From Empedobacter stercoris (GTDB taxonomy: Bacteria > Bacteroidota > Bacteroidia > Flavobacteriales > Weeksellaceae), in assembly GCF_020281205.1 (NCBI RefSeq), contig NZ_JACXZC010000001.1, positions 1 to 64,000 on the forward strand: a stretch of DNA of 64,000 nt. Direction: 5' to 3'. A program made the translations under genes and the position numbers. Under the pieces are notes generated by a model, which saw only the letters and a list, made by a program, of their open reading frames with translations, searched no databases and was not told the origin of the DNA. Of the stretch, positions 42,370-50,820 are shown in pieces. Position 1 is the first letter of the stretch. Every line of letters starts with the position of its first letter.

Positions 42370-44511
42370 TTACATCTGTTCAAACTCTAAATCGAAATTC
42401 ATTCCCAAAATAGCTTTCCCAGCAATTTTTTCTCCATTTTCAGGATTGATTAATCCCGTCATTTTTCCCGTTTTCTGCTTCGTAACTAAATCTAAAATTT
42501 GTTTGTTAGTTAATTTTTTACCCATAAACTCGAACGGAACTTTGAAACCACATTCTCTGAAATTAGAACAACCATAAGCGGCTTTTCCTTTTACTAATTT
42601 ATGTGTTTTGCATTTCGGACAAGTAGCATCTTCCAGATTAATTTCTTCTTTTGGTTTACGCTCTTTTTTGGGTTTATCTTCTATTTGAGCAGAATTTTGG
42701 TGCGACGAAATTGGTCTGAAATAACTGTTTTTTACCTCAAATGTTAATTTTGAAACCATTTCAATTAATTCTTGTTTGAATTGTTCCAATTCATATTCAC
42801 CTTTTTCAATTAAACGAAGTTTTCGTTCCCAAACTCCTGTCAATTCTGGAGATTTTAATAATTCATCTTGAATCGTATCTATCAAATCAATTCCCGTTTG
42901 TGTTGCCACAATGTTTCGTTTTTTCTTTTCGATATATTTTCTTCGGAACAATGTTTCGATAATATTAGCACGCGTAGATGGACGGCCAATGCCGTTTTCT
43001 TTCATCAGTTCTCGCATTTCTTCATCGTCCACTTGACGACCTGCAGTTTCCATTCCACGCAATAAAGTTGCTTCTGTATAATTTTTTGGAGGAGTTGTTT
43101 TTCCTTTGTGGATATAAGGTTCGTGAGGTCCTTTTTCACCAATTTCGAAAATTGGCATTATTTTTTCTTCGTCTTTTTCGTCCTCCTTTTTATCTTTTAC
43201 ATATACTTCGCGCCATCCCATTTCGAGAATTTGCTTTCCAGTTGCTTTAAAATTAATTGCAGAAAGTTGACCATCTTTACCAATATTTTCTACTTTTCCT
43301 TCTACCGTTGTGTTGGCAACTTTACATTCAGGATAAAAAACTGCGATAAAACGTCGAGCAACCAAATCATAAATACGCTTTTCTTCGTTTGATAAACCTT
43401 GAGGAAAGATTTCTGTCGGAATAATAGCGTGGTGATCGGTTACTTTTGTGTTATCAAAAACAGTTTTTGACATCGGAATTGGTTGCGTCATTAATGGTGC
43501 AACTAAATTTTGATAGGCTGTAAGTTTAGTTAGAATTCCTGGAACTTTTGGATAAATATCTTCGGATAAATACGTTGTATCAACACGAGGATATGTCACA
43601 AACTTTTTCTCGTAAAGACTTTGGATATATTTCAATGTATTTTCTGCAGAGAATGCATATTTCTTATTGGCTTCTACTTGTAAAGCAGTCAAATCAAATA
43701 ATCGTGGATTTTTTTCGCGACCTTCTTTTATTTCAAAATCAATAATTTCAAACTCTTTGTCTTTAATAAAATCTAAACCTTGTTTGGCTTTTTCTTCAGA
43801 TTTTAAACGAGGAATTGTTGCATTAAACTCAACTTCTTTAAATACTGTTTTCAGTTCCCAATATTCTTCTATAACAAAAGCGTTGATTTCTTTTTGTCGT
43901 TGCACAATCATAGCAAGAGTTGGCGTTTGCACACGTCCAATAGATAGAACAGTTTTGGGTGGAGCAAATTTTTTGGTGAATAAACGAGTTGCATTCATTC
44001 CTAAAAGCCAATCACCAATTGCACGCGCTTGTCCTGCAGAAAATAAATTAAAATATTTTTCCCCATCTTTCAAATTCTCAAAACCTTCTTTTATAGCTTC
44101 TTCTGTCAAAGATGAAATCCAAAGACGCTTCATTGGAGCTTTCGCTTTGGCTTTCAATAAAACCCATCGTTGTATTAATTCTCCTTCTTGACCAGCATCA
44201 CCACAGTTTATAATCTCTTCAACTTGACTAGCTGTTACAAGTCTTTTGATAATATTAAATTGTTTCGAAACCCCTTTGTCAGCGATTAATTTTATTCCAA
44301 AACTTGACGGAATCATGGGTAAATAATTCAGATCCCAACTTTTCCATTCGGGGGTATAATCTTGTGGTTCCTTTAATGTACATAGGTGACCGAAAGTCCA
44401 AGTAACTTGAAATCCATTTCCTTCATAGTATCCATCATGCTTCTGATTAGCACCAATAACTTTGGCGATATCTTTGGCAACACTAGGTTTTTCGGCAATA
44501 CAAACTTTCAT
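42370..44511 (-). CDS. topB: DNA topoisomerase III (type IA)
   Basis: The 713-residue protein (ATG 44511, MKVCIAEKPSVAKDIAKVIG) has an N-terminal Toprim domain (IINCGDAGQEGELIQR), the type IA body (ARAIGDWLLGMNATR, IGRVQTPTLAMIV) and the active-site segment TYPRVDTTYLSED, whose first Tyr forms the 5'-phosphotyrosyl link. The conserved ALLRGMETAGR-like segment (TEATLLRGMETAGR) and GIGRPSTRANIIETL follow. A C-terminal Cys4 zinc element (CPKCKTHKLV...CSNFRECGF) and a TopB-specific tail complete it. It relaxes and decatenates DNA, and the zinc tail is characteristic of plasmid and Bacteroidota TopB. Eight extra residues up to 44535 are possible but unlikely. Confidence 0.93.
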   Translation of the reverse strand: MKVCIAEKPSVAKDIAKVIGANQKHDGYYEGNGFQVTWTFGHLCTLKEPQDYTPEWKSWDLNYLPMIPSSFGIKLIADKGVSKQFNIIKRLVTASQVEEIINCGDAGQEGELIQRWVLLKAKAKAPMKRLWISSLTEEAIKEGFENLKDGEKYFNLFSAGQARAIGDWLLGMNATRLFTKKFAPPKTVLSIGRVQTPTLAMIVQRQKEINAFVIEEYWELKTVFKEVEFNATIPRLKSEEKAKQGLDFIKDKEFEIIDFEIKEGREKNPRLFDLTALQVEANKKYAFSAENTLKYIQSLYEKKFVTYPRVDTTYLSEDIYPKVPGILTKLTAYQNLVAPLMTQPIPMSKTVFDNTKVTDHHAIIPTEIFPQGLSNEEKRIYDLVARRFIAVFYPECKVANTTVEGKVENIGKDGQLSAINFKATGKQILEMGWREVYVKDKKEDEKDEEKIMPIFEIGEKGPHEPYIHKGKTTPPKNYTEATLLRGMETAGRQVDDEEMRELMKENGIGRPSTRANIIETLFRRKYIEKKKRNIVATQTGIDLIDTIQDELLKSPELTGVWERKLRLIEKGEYELEQFKQELIEMVSKLTFEVKNSYFRPISSHQNSAQIEDKPKKERKPKEEINLEDATCPKCKTHKLVKGKAAYGCSNFRECGFKVPFEFMGKKLTNKQILDLVTKQKTGKMTGLINPENGEKIAGKAILGMNFDLEFEQM

Positions 44512-44836
44512 AGCAATTATAATATTGAAGTGCAAAAGTCAAAATAATAATTTAATTCTTAAAAAAAAATATAAATATGTATAAATATTGAATAAATTTG
44601 CGATAGGTTAATTTTTTTGAAGATTGTATATTTTCAAAATTTATAATGTTGAAAAGGTTTTATTTGGGCTGATGAGATAAAATAAAAAATTATCATTTCG
44701 GTAAAATCTACTATTGATTTCGAGTAAATTCGAAATTTAACGTCATAACAACATAAAAAATTTAGAAGATTTAAAAAATTTTCACTTAATTTACACCCAC
44801 ATTAATAAAAATCATAATATTTAAAAGAATTAGTAA
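44512..44836 (+). promoter_or_regulatory. AT-rich intergenic region upstream of exbB and topB
   Basis: About 325 bases without a gene, between the divergent topB and exbB starts. It is extremely AT-rich. TAAATTTG at 44593-44600 is a -7 candidate pointing toward exbB but far from it, giving a leader of about 230 bases. A 7-bp inverted repeat (atttcga 44717-44723, tcgaaat 44730-44736) lies in that leader. No known riboswitch or Fur-like site is recognisable. Confidence 0.45.
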
Positions 44837-45649
44837 ATGGAAAAGAATGTAACAGTACCAGCTAAAACTAAAAAGGGAGGTCTTAACCCTGTGATTACTA
44901 TGATCATTTTAATTGCTATCGCAATGGGGATCTTTTATGGTGTTTTTGGTCAACCAAGTAACTTTGAAGGAGGAGATACAGAAAGAGGAAATCCTTTAAA
45001 CTTTTTAGGAATTATTTTTAAGGGAGGGGTAATTATTCCATTCTTAATCTCGTTTTTCTTTATGGTATTGGTATTCTCTATCGACCGTGTTATCGCTTTA
45101 AACAAAGCAAAAGGAACAGGATCTGCTGAGAAATTTGTAAACGACATTCGTGCTTTATTAAACAAAAATGAAATTAACAAAGCAATCGAATTATGTGACA
45201 AACAAAAAGGTGCCGTAGGAAACGTAGTGAAAGAAGGTTTAACAACTTACAAAGCGTTAGAAAACGACACAACTTTAAACAAAGAGCAAAAATTAGCTCA
45301 ATTAGGTAAAACGTTAGAAGAAGCGACTACATTAGAAATGCCAACGTTAGAGAAAAACATGACAATTATTTCTACAATTGCTTCTGTTGGTACGTTAATT
45401 GCCTTAATGGGTACTGTAATCGGGATGATTAAAGCATTCTTCGCATTAGGTGAAGGAGGAGGATCTCCAGATGCTGCACAATTATCAGTAGGTATTGCTG
45501 AGGCCTTAATTAATACAGGTATGGGGATTGGTGCTTCTGCATTCGCTATTATTATGTATGCTTTCTTAACTTCTAAAATTGATGATTTAACATTCAAAAT
45601 TGACGAAGTAGGAATGAGTATTCAACAATCTTTCTCTGCTCACAATTAA
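44837..45649 (+). CDS. exbB: MotA/TolQ/ExbB-family proton channel protein
   Basis: ExbB with ExbD forms the proton-driven motor that powers TonB. The 270-residue protein has an N-terminal membrane helix (about 18-37, VITMIILIAIAMGIFYGVF), a second (about 60-85), a cytoplasmic helical region, and two channel helices (about 175-200 IISTIASVGTLIALMGTVIGM, and 220-250 LINTGMGIGASAFAIIMYAFL). The GTVIGMI and GIGASAFAI segments are family hallmarks. It is the first gene of exbB-exbD-exbD-tonB, with an 86-base gap to the first exbD. Confidence 0.93.
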   Translation: MEKNVTVPAKTKKGGLNPVITMIILIAIAMGIFYGVFGQPSNFEGGDTERGNPLNFLGIIFKGGVIIPFLISFFFMVLVFSIDRVIALNKAKGTGSAEKFVNDIRALLNKNEINKAIELCDKQKGAVGNVVKEGLTTYKALENDTTLNKEQKLAQLGKTLEEATTLEMPTLEKNMTIISTIASVGTLIALMGTVIGMIKAFFALGEGGGSPDAAQLSVGIAEALINTGMGIGASAFAIIMYAFLTSKIDDLTFKIDEVGMSIQQSFSAHN

Positions 45650-45735
45650 TATTCATTGACGAAGCCTTAGAAGGATAGTATAAGGAAAAATCAAACAACA
45701 AACAATTTAGAATATTAATTAATAATACAGAGAAA

Positions 45736-46326
45736 ATGGCAAGAGTAAAACCAAAAAGAAGAGGTCCTTCGATGGACTTAACAGCTATGTCTGACATGGC
45801 TTGGCTTTTGTTAACTTTCTTTATTTTGACATCTAACTTTAGAGAACCTGAAGTTGTTCCTGTCGTAACACCGACATCTGTTTCGAACCAAAAAATGGCT
45901 ACAGAAAACATGATGATCATTAAAATTGATGATAAAGGAAAATTCTTATTCGGATTAGAAGAAAAAGATCGTATTCCTACATTAGAAAGAATGGGTGATA
46001 AGTACGGAGTGAAGTTTACAGATGCTGAAAAGAATGCATTCAAAAGCATAGTAGAGTTTGGTGTACCAATGAATGAAATGAGAAATTATTTGAATCAGCC
46101 TGCTGATAAACAACAATCATATCATCCAGGTATTCCATTAGATACGATACCGAATAAAAATCAAGAATTGATTGATTGGGTATTTGAAGCAAAAGAAGTG
46201 AACCCTGATATTTTCTTAGCAATTAAAGGTGATCAAAAATCTGAATACAAACAATTCAAAACTTTGATCCAACAATTACAAGAAAAGAATATGAATAAGT
46301 TCCAGTTAATTACATCTCAAGAATAA
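45736..46326 (+). CDS. exbD: ExbD-family biopolymer transport protein, first copy
   Basis: The 196-residue protein has a basic N-terminus, one membrane helix (about 15-36) with the essential Asp of the family (D20 in TAMSDMAWLLLTFFIL), and a periplasmic domain. The periplasmic part is longer than in E. coli ExbD (141 residues) and holds the Gln/Asn-rich NQPADKQQSYHPGIP stretch. Two adjacent, unequal ExbD proteins are typical of Bacteroidota TonB systems. It is 19 bases from the second copy. Confidence 0.9.
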   Translation: MARVKPKRRGPSMDLTAMSDMAWLLLTFFILTSNFREPEVVPVVTPTSVSNQKMATENMMIIKIDDKGKFLFGLEEKDRIPTLERMGDKYGVKFTDAEKNAFKSIVEFGVPMNEMRNYLNQPADKQQSYHPGIPLDTIPNKNQELIDWVFEAKEVNPDIFLAIKGDQKSEYKQFKTLIQQLQEKNMNKFQLITSQE

Positions 46327-46345
46327 TTAAAAGAAATTTAACCCA

Positions 46346-46879
46346 ATGGCGCAAATACAAACAGATAATGGCGGCAACGGAAAAAAAGTCCGTTCCAAAA
46401 AGAATTCGACTGCGGTCGATATGGCTCCGTTAGTAGATTTAGGTTTCTTATTAATTACTTTCTTTATGTTTGCAGCGACTTCGATCAAACCAAACGTAAT
46501 GAACTTGAATATGCCTCCAAAGATTCCTAAAGATGTTGTCCCTCCTACAGAAGTGAAAATTGAAAATTCAGTTACAATTTTAGTAGCAAAGGATAATAAA
46601 CTATTTTGGTATCAACAAGAGGCTGGGAAATTAAATGCTGGTAACTTAAATGAAACTGATTACTCTGCAGAAGGAATTCGTAATGTAATTACAACTGCTG
46701 CATCAAGAGCAAGTGATAAAGAGAAGTTTACTGTAATTATCAAACCAATGGATGATGCATCTTATGATAATTTAGTAACAGTGTTAGACGAAATGGAGAT
46801 TACGAAATCTACACGATACGGTATCGTTCAGATTACACCTGAAGAACAAAAGGTGTACGATGAAAAAGTAGGTAAATAA
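46346..46879 (+). CDS. exbD: ExbD-family biopolymer transport protein, second copy
   Basis: This 177-residue protein has one membrane helix (about 26-46) with D31 in VDMAPLVDLGFLLITFFMF, which is the standard ExbD position. The periplasmic domain includes KFTVIIKPMDDASYDNLVTVLDEM. Compared with the first copy it is shorter and more like canonical ExbD. The two probably form a heteromeric dimer inside the ExbB ring. It lies 32 bases before tonB. Confidence 0.92.
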   Translation: MAQIQTDNGGNGKKVRSKKNSTAVDMAPLVDLGFLLITFFMFAATSIKPNVMNLNMPPKIPKDVVPPTEVKIENSVTILVAKDNKLFWYQQEAGKLNAGNLNETDYSAEGIRNVITTAASRASDKEKFTVIIKPMDDASYDNLVTVLDEMEITKSTRYGIVQITPEEQKVYDEKVGK

Positions 46880-46911
46880 TTAGTTTATTTGTTAAATTTA
46901 AAAGAATTAAA

Positions 46912-47862
46912 ATGTCAGAAAATAACAACAAACTAAAATCCTTAGACGAGATTGTATTTGAAGGTAGAAACAAAGCATATGGTGCCTATGACATGAGAAT
47001 GTCTGAAAAAAGCACTCTATTAAAAGCTTTCATTCGTGGATTTATAGTAATTGTAATCATTTCTTTTGCTGTAATTGCTTCTGCAACTGGAATGTTCAAA
47101 AGCAAACAAACAGAAGAAGTAGTCGTAGACGTTCAGCTTGAGGATTTAAATATACCTGAACCTCCAAAAGAGGAAGAAGTGGTAGAACCAGAACCAGAGC
47201 CAGAACCAGAACAACAAGAAAATCATTATCAAGAGGAGACGGCACAAGAGAAATTCGTAATGCCAGAACCAAAAGAACAACCTAAAAAAGAGGAAACGAT
47301 TCCTCCTAAAGAAGAGTTGGTAGGTAAAGATTTATCTTTTGAAAAACGTGAAGGAAAAGAATCTTCTGGTCAAACTGGAGGAGGTCCTGTGAATCTAAAT
47401 AAAGAAGCACCGAAGAATACAACTCAAGCGCCAAAAACAGAGGATAAAGGTGATAAACCAGCTCCTCCTGCAACAGTATCAGCTCGTACAGCTGCTGTTA
47501 TGGCTATTTATCCAGGATGTGAGAGAGATGCTGCAAAAGGTAAACAAGCTGCTACAGACTGTTTATCTAAAAAGCTATCGGCTGACTTACAAGATGAGTT
47601 ACAAGATTTTGCTAATGATCAAGCAGGACAAGGAACAGGTGTAGTTTCGGCTAAACTGAACTTCCAAATTGATACAGAAGGTAGAATTGTTGGAATCTCT
47701 CCAATGGGTGATGCAAAGTTAGGGCCTGAAGCTAAAAAAGCTTTAGAACGTATTACACAGCGTCAACAAAGAAGAGGAAAAACGATCAAACCAGCGCAAA
47801 CTGAAGATGGTCGTGCTGCGAAGTTGAACTTCAACATCCCAGTAAAAATGTTAATTGAGTAA
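46912..47862 (+). CDS. tonB: TonB-family energy transducer
   Basis: TonB carries energy from ExbBD to outer-membrane receptors. The 316-residue protein has the Bacteroidota N-terminal motif DEIVFEGRNKAYGAYDMR (12-29), one membrane helix (about 41-60), and a Glu-Pro repeat near 81-102 that spans the periplasm. A longer linker follows, and the C-terminal TonB domain (about 225-316: TGVVSAKLNFQIDTEGRIVG and following) ends FNIPVKMLIE. The likely clients are receptors such as the one at 3483-5990. A terminator follows the gene. Confidence 0.93.
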   Translation: MSENNNKLKSLDEIVFEGRNKAYGAYDMRMSEKSTLLKAFIRGFIVIVIISFAVIASATGMFKSKQTEEVVVDVQLEDLNIPEPPKEEEVVEPEPEPEPEQQENHYQEETAQEKFVMPEPKEQPKKEETIPPKEELVGKDLSFEKREGKESSGQTGGGPVNLNKEAPKNTTQAPKTEDKGDKPAPPATVSARTAAVMAIYPGCERDAAKGKQAATDCLSKKLSADLQDELQDFANDQAGQGTGVVSAKLNFQIDTEGRIVGISPMGDAKLGPEAKKALERITQRQQRRGKTIKPAQTEDGRAAKLNFNIPVKMLIE

Positions 47863-47883
47863 TACTTAATCGTACATTACATA

Positions 47884-47920
47884 TAAAAAAGAGGCTAAAA
47901 TCATTTAGCCTCTTTTTTTG
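47884..47920 (+). terminator. Intrinsic terminator closing the exb-tonB operon
   Basis: Arms aaagaggctaaa and tttagcctcttt pair around a 5-base loop, with T residues following. Confidence 0.9.
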
Positions 47921-47960
47921 TATTTATGTTTTTCTAATCTTATAGCTTTGTTCTTAAATA

Positions 47961-47976
47961 AAACCTGCGCAGGTTT
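47961..47976. repeat. Perfect 16-bp palindrome AAACCTGCGCAGGTTT
   Basis: A self-complementary 16-mer, with a partial second copy of the right half (gcagcgtaggtttt) at 47986-47999. It lies between the tonB terminator and the argE terminator in a gene-free gap (47863-48091). It could be a repeat element or a protein site. Its GC-rich core stands out from the AT-rich surroundings. Confidence 0.5.
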
Positions 47977-48025
47977 TACTCAAAAGCAGCGTAGGTTTTT
48001 TATCGAACCCTATATTTAATAAACC

Positions 48026-48061
48026 AAAAAGCATCTTCAAGACTATTGAAGATGCTTTTTA
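48026..48061. terminator. Bidirectional hairpin terminator (tonB/argE side)
   Basis: Perfect 10-base arms (gcatcttcaa 48031-48040, ttgaagatgc 48046-48055) around a 5-base loop, with five A before and five T after. It can stop argE transcription on the minus strand. Confidence 0.85.
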
Positions 48062-48091
48062 ACGTGTTATGACGTACTTTTCTTTTCTAAA

Positions 48092-49159
48092 TTAAAAGGA
48101 AAAATCTTTTAATAAATTAGTGTATCGTTCAATTCCATGTTCTATTTCTGATAGATAAATGTATTCGTCAGGAGTGTGCGAACGAGCCGAATCTCCAGGT
48201 CCCATTTTCACTGTTTCAAAATTCATCATGGCTTGATCCGACATTGTTGGAGAGCCGTAAGTGGTACAACCTAACTCGATGCCTTTTTGCACGATCGGGT
48301 GATGTTCAGAAATACGCGAAGAGTTTAATCGTAACGAACGGGCTTTTACTATTGCTTTTGGCAAACAATTGGAAATAATATCAACGACTTCTTGGTTAGA
48401 ATACAATTCGTTTACTCGGCAATCTACAACCAAACGACATTCATCAGGTACAACATTATGCTGTTTTCCTGCTTCGATTTGTGTAACCGTCATCTTTACA
48501 GGTCCCAACATATCAGACACCCTTTCGAATTGATAAGACTTGAACCAATCCATCACCTCAATTGCTTCGTAAATGGCATTCACACCTTCGTTTCGGGCAG
48601 CATGTCCAGTTTTTCCTTTTACAATTACGTCCATTACAACCAATCCACGTTCTGCAATTGCCATGTCCATTTGCGTTGGTTCTCCTACAATTCCCAAATC
48701 TATTTTTGGTAAATTAGGTAAAATACTTGCAACATTTAGTTGTCCAGAACTTTCTTCTTCGGCTGTTATAGCCACAATTAGGTTATAAGGTAGATCCTCG
48801 TTTAGAAAATTGATATAAGTTGCCAATAAGCTTACTGCAGATGCACCTGCATCATTACTCCCTAAACCAACTAATTTATCTCCTTCGATTGTCGCTTTCA
48901 AAGGATCATATGTCCAAGATGAACCAAATTTAACGGTGTCGTGATGAGAGTTTAATAAAATTGTTTTTTTGTTTTCGTCAAAATTTGGATGAATACTCCA
49001 AACATTATTATCTTGACGATGAGCCGTAGCACCATGATCAGTTAAAAACTTAAAAATAATGTCGGCTGTTTTGTCTTCTTCACTTGAAAAAGATTGAGTT
49101 TCGATTAATTGACATAATAAATCGACAGCTTTCTTTTTGAGAATAGCTAATTCTAACAT
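48092..49159 (-). CDS. argE: M20-family deacylase, probable acetylornithine (or acetylcitrulline) deacetylase
   Basis: The 355-residue metallohydrolase has the M20 metal ligands: H73 in NSHHDTV, D103 in SNDAGAS, E135 and E136 in AEEESSG. GEPTQMDMAIAERG and the dimer-domain segment ARNEGVNAIYEA follow. It removes the N-acyl group of the ornithine-pathway intermediate. Bacteroidota with ArgF'-type (acetyl- or succinyl-ornithine) carbamoyltransferase deacylate citrulline instead, so the exact substrate is open; no such gene is in the window to settle it. The start overlaps argB's end by 7 bases. Confidence 0.85.
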   Translation of the reverse strand: MLELAILKKKAVDLLCQLIETQSFSSEEDKTADIIFKFLTDHGATAHRQDNNVWSIHPNFDENKKTILLNSHHDTVKFGSSWTYDPLKATIEGDKLVGLGSNDAGASAVSLLATYINFLNEDLPYNLIVAITAEEESSGQLNVASILPNLPKIDLGIVGEPTQMDMAIAERGLVVMDVIVKGKTGHAARNEGVNAIYEAIEVMDWFKSYQFERVSDMLGPVKMTVTQIEAGKQHNVVPDECRLVVDCRVNELYSNQEVVDIISNCLPKAIVKARSLRLNSSRISEHHPIVQKGIELGCTTYGSPTMSDQAMMNFETVKMGPGDSARSHTPDEYIYLSEIEHGIERYTNLLKDFSF

Positions 49160-49920
49160 AAAATTGTTTTAATCTCTGAGTTAATGTTGCGCGCATGTAC
49201 TAAACATACATTTTTTACACCCGCATTGATTACTTTGAATGAATTGTCTAATTTCGGAATCATACCTTCGAAAATTACACCTTCTTCTTTTAATTGCAAA
49301 TATAAAGTTTCGTTAATAGTTGGTATCAAAGTTGAGTCATCATTTACATCGCGAAGTACACCTATTTTATCGAAACAAAAATTAAGCTCAACTTCGTTTT
49401 CTTTCGACATCGCTACTGCAATTGTAGAAGCAATTGTATCTGCATTTGTGTTTAATAATTGTCCATTTCCGTCATGCGTAATAGCACAAACAACAGGCGT
49501 AATGTTGTTGTCGATTAACAATTGAAACAATTCTTTATTGATACTATTATCATTCAAATCACCTACAAAACCATAATCAATAGTTTTTACAGGACGTTTA
49601 GTTCCTTTAATTGCATTTCCATCTGCACCAGATAAACCTAAAGCATTACAGCCAAATGCTTGCAATTTAGAAACAATGGTTTTGTTCAAGTTTCCTGCAT
49701 ATAAACCTGTCACCACATCCAAGGTAGGTTTGTCTGTAATACGTCGTCCTTCAATCATTTTAGGCTCGATACCTAATTGATTTAACATTTTTGAAGCGCC
49801 TTTTCCACCTCCATGTACCAAAATTTTTGGTTCTTTGATTTCCGAAAACGTTTGTAAGAATTGTTCTAATTCTTGCTCATTGTCGATAATTCCGCCTCCT
49901 ATTTTTATAATTTTCAACAT
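49153..49920 (-). CDS. argB: Acetylglutamate kinase
   Basis: ArgB phosphorylates N-acetylglutamate, the second step of arginine synthesis. The 255-residue protein has GGGKGASKML near residue 37 (phosphate-binding glycine loop, after KIGGGIIDN at the N-terminus). VTGLYAGNLNKTIVSKL and NTNADTIASTIAVAM follow. The N-terminal helix of Arg-inhibited kinases is absent. It heads a minus-strand pair with argE. Its promoter has a -7-like TATTTTTG (complement of 49963-49970) divergent from the plus-strand arg operon. Confidence 0.95.
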   Translation of the reverse strand: MLKIIKIGGGIIDNEQELEQFLQTFSEIKEPKILVHGGGKGASKMLNQLGIEPKMIEGRRITDKPTLDVVTGLYAGNLNKTIVSKLQAFGCNALGLSGADGNAIKGTKRPVKTIDYGFVGDLNDNSINKELFQLLIDNNITPVVCAITHDGNGQLLNTNADTIASTIAVAMSKENEVELNFCFDKIGVLRDVNDDSTLIPTINETLYLQLKEEGVIFEGMIPKLDNSFKVINAGVKNVCLVHARNINSEIKTILC

Positions 49921-49977
49921 TTTAATAAATATGTAAATTTTGTTTGCTTTTTTTTGGTGTTACAAAAATATAATATT

Positions 49978-49985
49978 TAACTTTG
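49978..49985 (+). promoter_or_regulatory. -7 promoter box for the GNAT-argR-argG operon
   Basis: TAACTTTG matches TAnnTTTG. A TTTG at 49953-49956 is 21 bases upstream, at the long edge of the allowed spacing. Transcription would begin near 49992, giving a leader of about 180 bases that is unusually structured. Confidence 0.5.
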
Positions 49986-49990
49986 CATCT

Positions 49991-50017
49991 CAGTATAATA
50001 ACTGAATATCTTATTGA
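49991..50017 (+). promoter_or_regulatory. Possible ArgR operator near the arg promoter
   Basis: CAGTATAATAACTG (49991-50004) is an inverted repeat. It is followed by TGAATATCTTATTGA (50003-50017), an imperfect match to the ARG-box core TGAAT-N4-ATTCA with one extra spacer base. Both lie at or just past the predicted start of transcription. The ARG-box call is tentative. Confidence 0.35.
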
Positions 50018-50054
50018 TTAATGGAAGAAATTACTGAAATTATTCTTCTCAATT

Positions 50055-50146
50055 ATGAGAGAAGCTTTCTGATAGAAAGCAAGCCAATAGGTTCTCATAT
50101 TTTACTTAAGTGTGATGACAACTGGTCATCTTTTCTCGATTTTTTA
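50055..50146 (+). promoter_or_regulatory. Structured leader with a terminator-like hairpin upstream of the GNAT gene
   Basis: Three perfectly paired elements lie between the promoter and ATG 50172. The outer stem is atgaga (50055-50060) with tctcat (50093-50098). It encloses a 6-bp hairpin gctttc/gaaagc (50064-50080, loop tgata). Downstream gatgac/gtcatc (50114-50130, loop aactg) is followed by a T-rich run (50131-50146), as in an intrinsic terminator. The arrangement suggests attenuation or ligand control of the arginine operon. A 53-codon frame (50021-50182) runs through it and overlaps the GNAT start; it may be a leader peptide, but no Arg-rich run is seen (Arg occurs once). Confidence 0.5.
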
Positions 50147-50171
50147 TCATTAATCAACTTTCCCTTAAATT

Positions 50172-50750
50172 ATGTATGTTAGAATAGCAAATGCAGACGA
50201 TGCCAAGTACACAGAATTGTTGTGCGAATGGTACGAAGAATCAGCTCGTATGAGAAAAACGGGTATTGCTAAACGAAATCCAGTTTATTTGGAGCGCAAA
50301 ATGCGCAACGGAAACGCTGTGATCGCTTTTGATGATAATGATCAAATCGCGGGGTTTAGCTACATTGAAACTTACGAAGAAGAAAAATTCGTTGTAAACT
50401 CAGGTTTAATTGTACGTACAGATTTAAGGAGTTCAGGAATTGGGCGCGAAATAAAACATGCAGTTTTTGAATTGTCTCGTACAAAATTCCCAAAATCAAA
50501 AATCTTTAGTATTACAACTTCTTTAGCTGTAATGCGTATGAACACAAAATTAGGATACAAGCCAGTAACTTTTTCGGAATTAACACAATCGGATGAATTT
50601 TGGAATGGATGTAAAAGTTGTAAAAACTATCACATCTTAATGGATAATGATCGCGAGCGCTGTATTTGTACAGGATTGGTTTATGATAACCTTGATGACA
50701 AATATGCTCAGCAAGCAAAACAAAATGCGGATAAAAAAGAAGATGAATAA
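50172..50750 (+). CDS. GNAT-family N-acetyltransferase, possible N-acetylglutamate synthase
   Basis: The 192-residue protein has the GNAT fold with the acetyl-CoA pyrophosphate loop RSSGIG (86-91) after VNSGLIVRTDL. The C-terminus carries a Cys cluster, C147, C150, C164 and C166 (GCKSCKNYHIL, RERCICTG), that looks able to bind zinc. It is the first gene of the arg run, before argR. Bacteroidota commonly lack the classic ArgA and ArgJ, so a GNAT here could supply N-acetylglutamate. This is inference from position, and the Cys tail has no precedent I can name. Start ATG 50172 follows the structured leader. Confidence 0.7.
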   Translation: MYVRIANADDAKYTELLCEWYEESARMRKTGIAKRNPVYLERKMRNGNAVIAFDDNDQIAGFSYIETYEEEKFVVNSGLIVRTDLRSSGIGREIKHAVFELSRTKFPKSKIFSITTSLAVMRMNTKLGYKPVTFSELTQSDEFWNGCKSCKNYHILMDNDRERCICTGLVYDNLDDKYAQQAKQNADKKEDE

Positions 50751-50786
50751 ATATACGGACTAAGGTTTTTTTTTGTCTAAAATGAG

Positions 50787-50817
50787 TATATTTGCATAAA
50801 ATTTCGAATAAATATTC
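50787..50817 (+). promoter_or_regulatory. argR promoter -7 box and ARG-box-like palindrome
   Basis: TATATTTG (50787-50794) matches the -7 consensus and lies 26 bases before argR. GAATAAATATTC (50806-50817) is a perfect palindrome and agrees with the ARG-box core (T)GAAT-N4-ATTC(A), including the four-base spacer. It sits at the start of the transcript, immediately before ATG 50821, so ArgR probably represses itself and argG. Confidence 0.65.
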
Positions 50818-50820
50818 AAA

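Noticed and set aside
42868-44191. Plus-strand open frames opposite topB
   Set aside because: They are antisense shadows of a complete type IA topoisomerase.
48392-48788. Plus-strand open frames opposite argE
   Set aside because: They are antisense to a gene with all M20 metal ligands; they show no domain and no promoter.
50021-50182. 53-codon open frame in the leader of the GNAT gene
   Set aside because: Not called as a gene: no good ribosome-binding site, no family, and it overlaps a structured leader and the next start codon. It is kept as a possible leader peptide in the regulatory entry.
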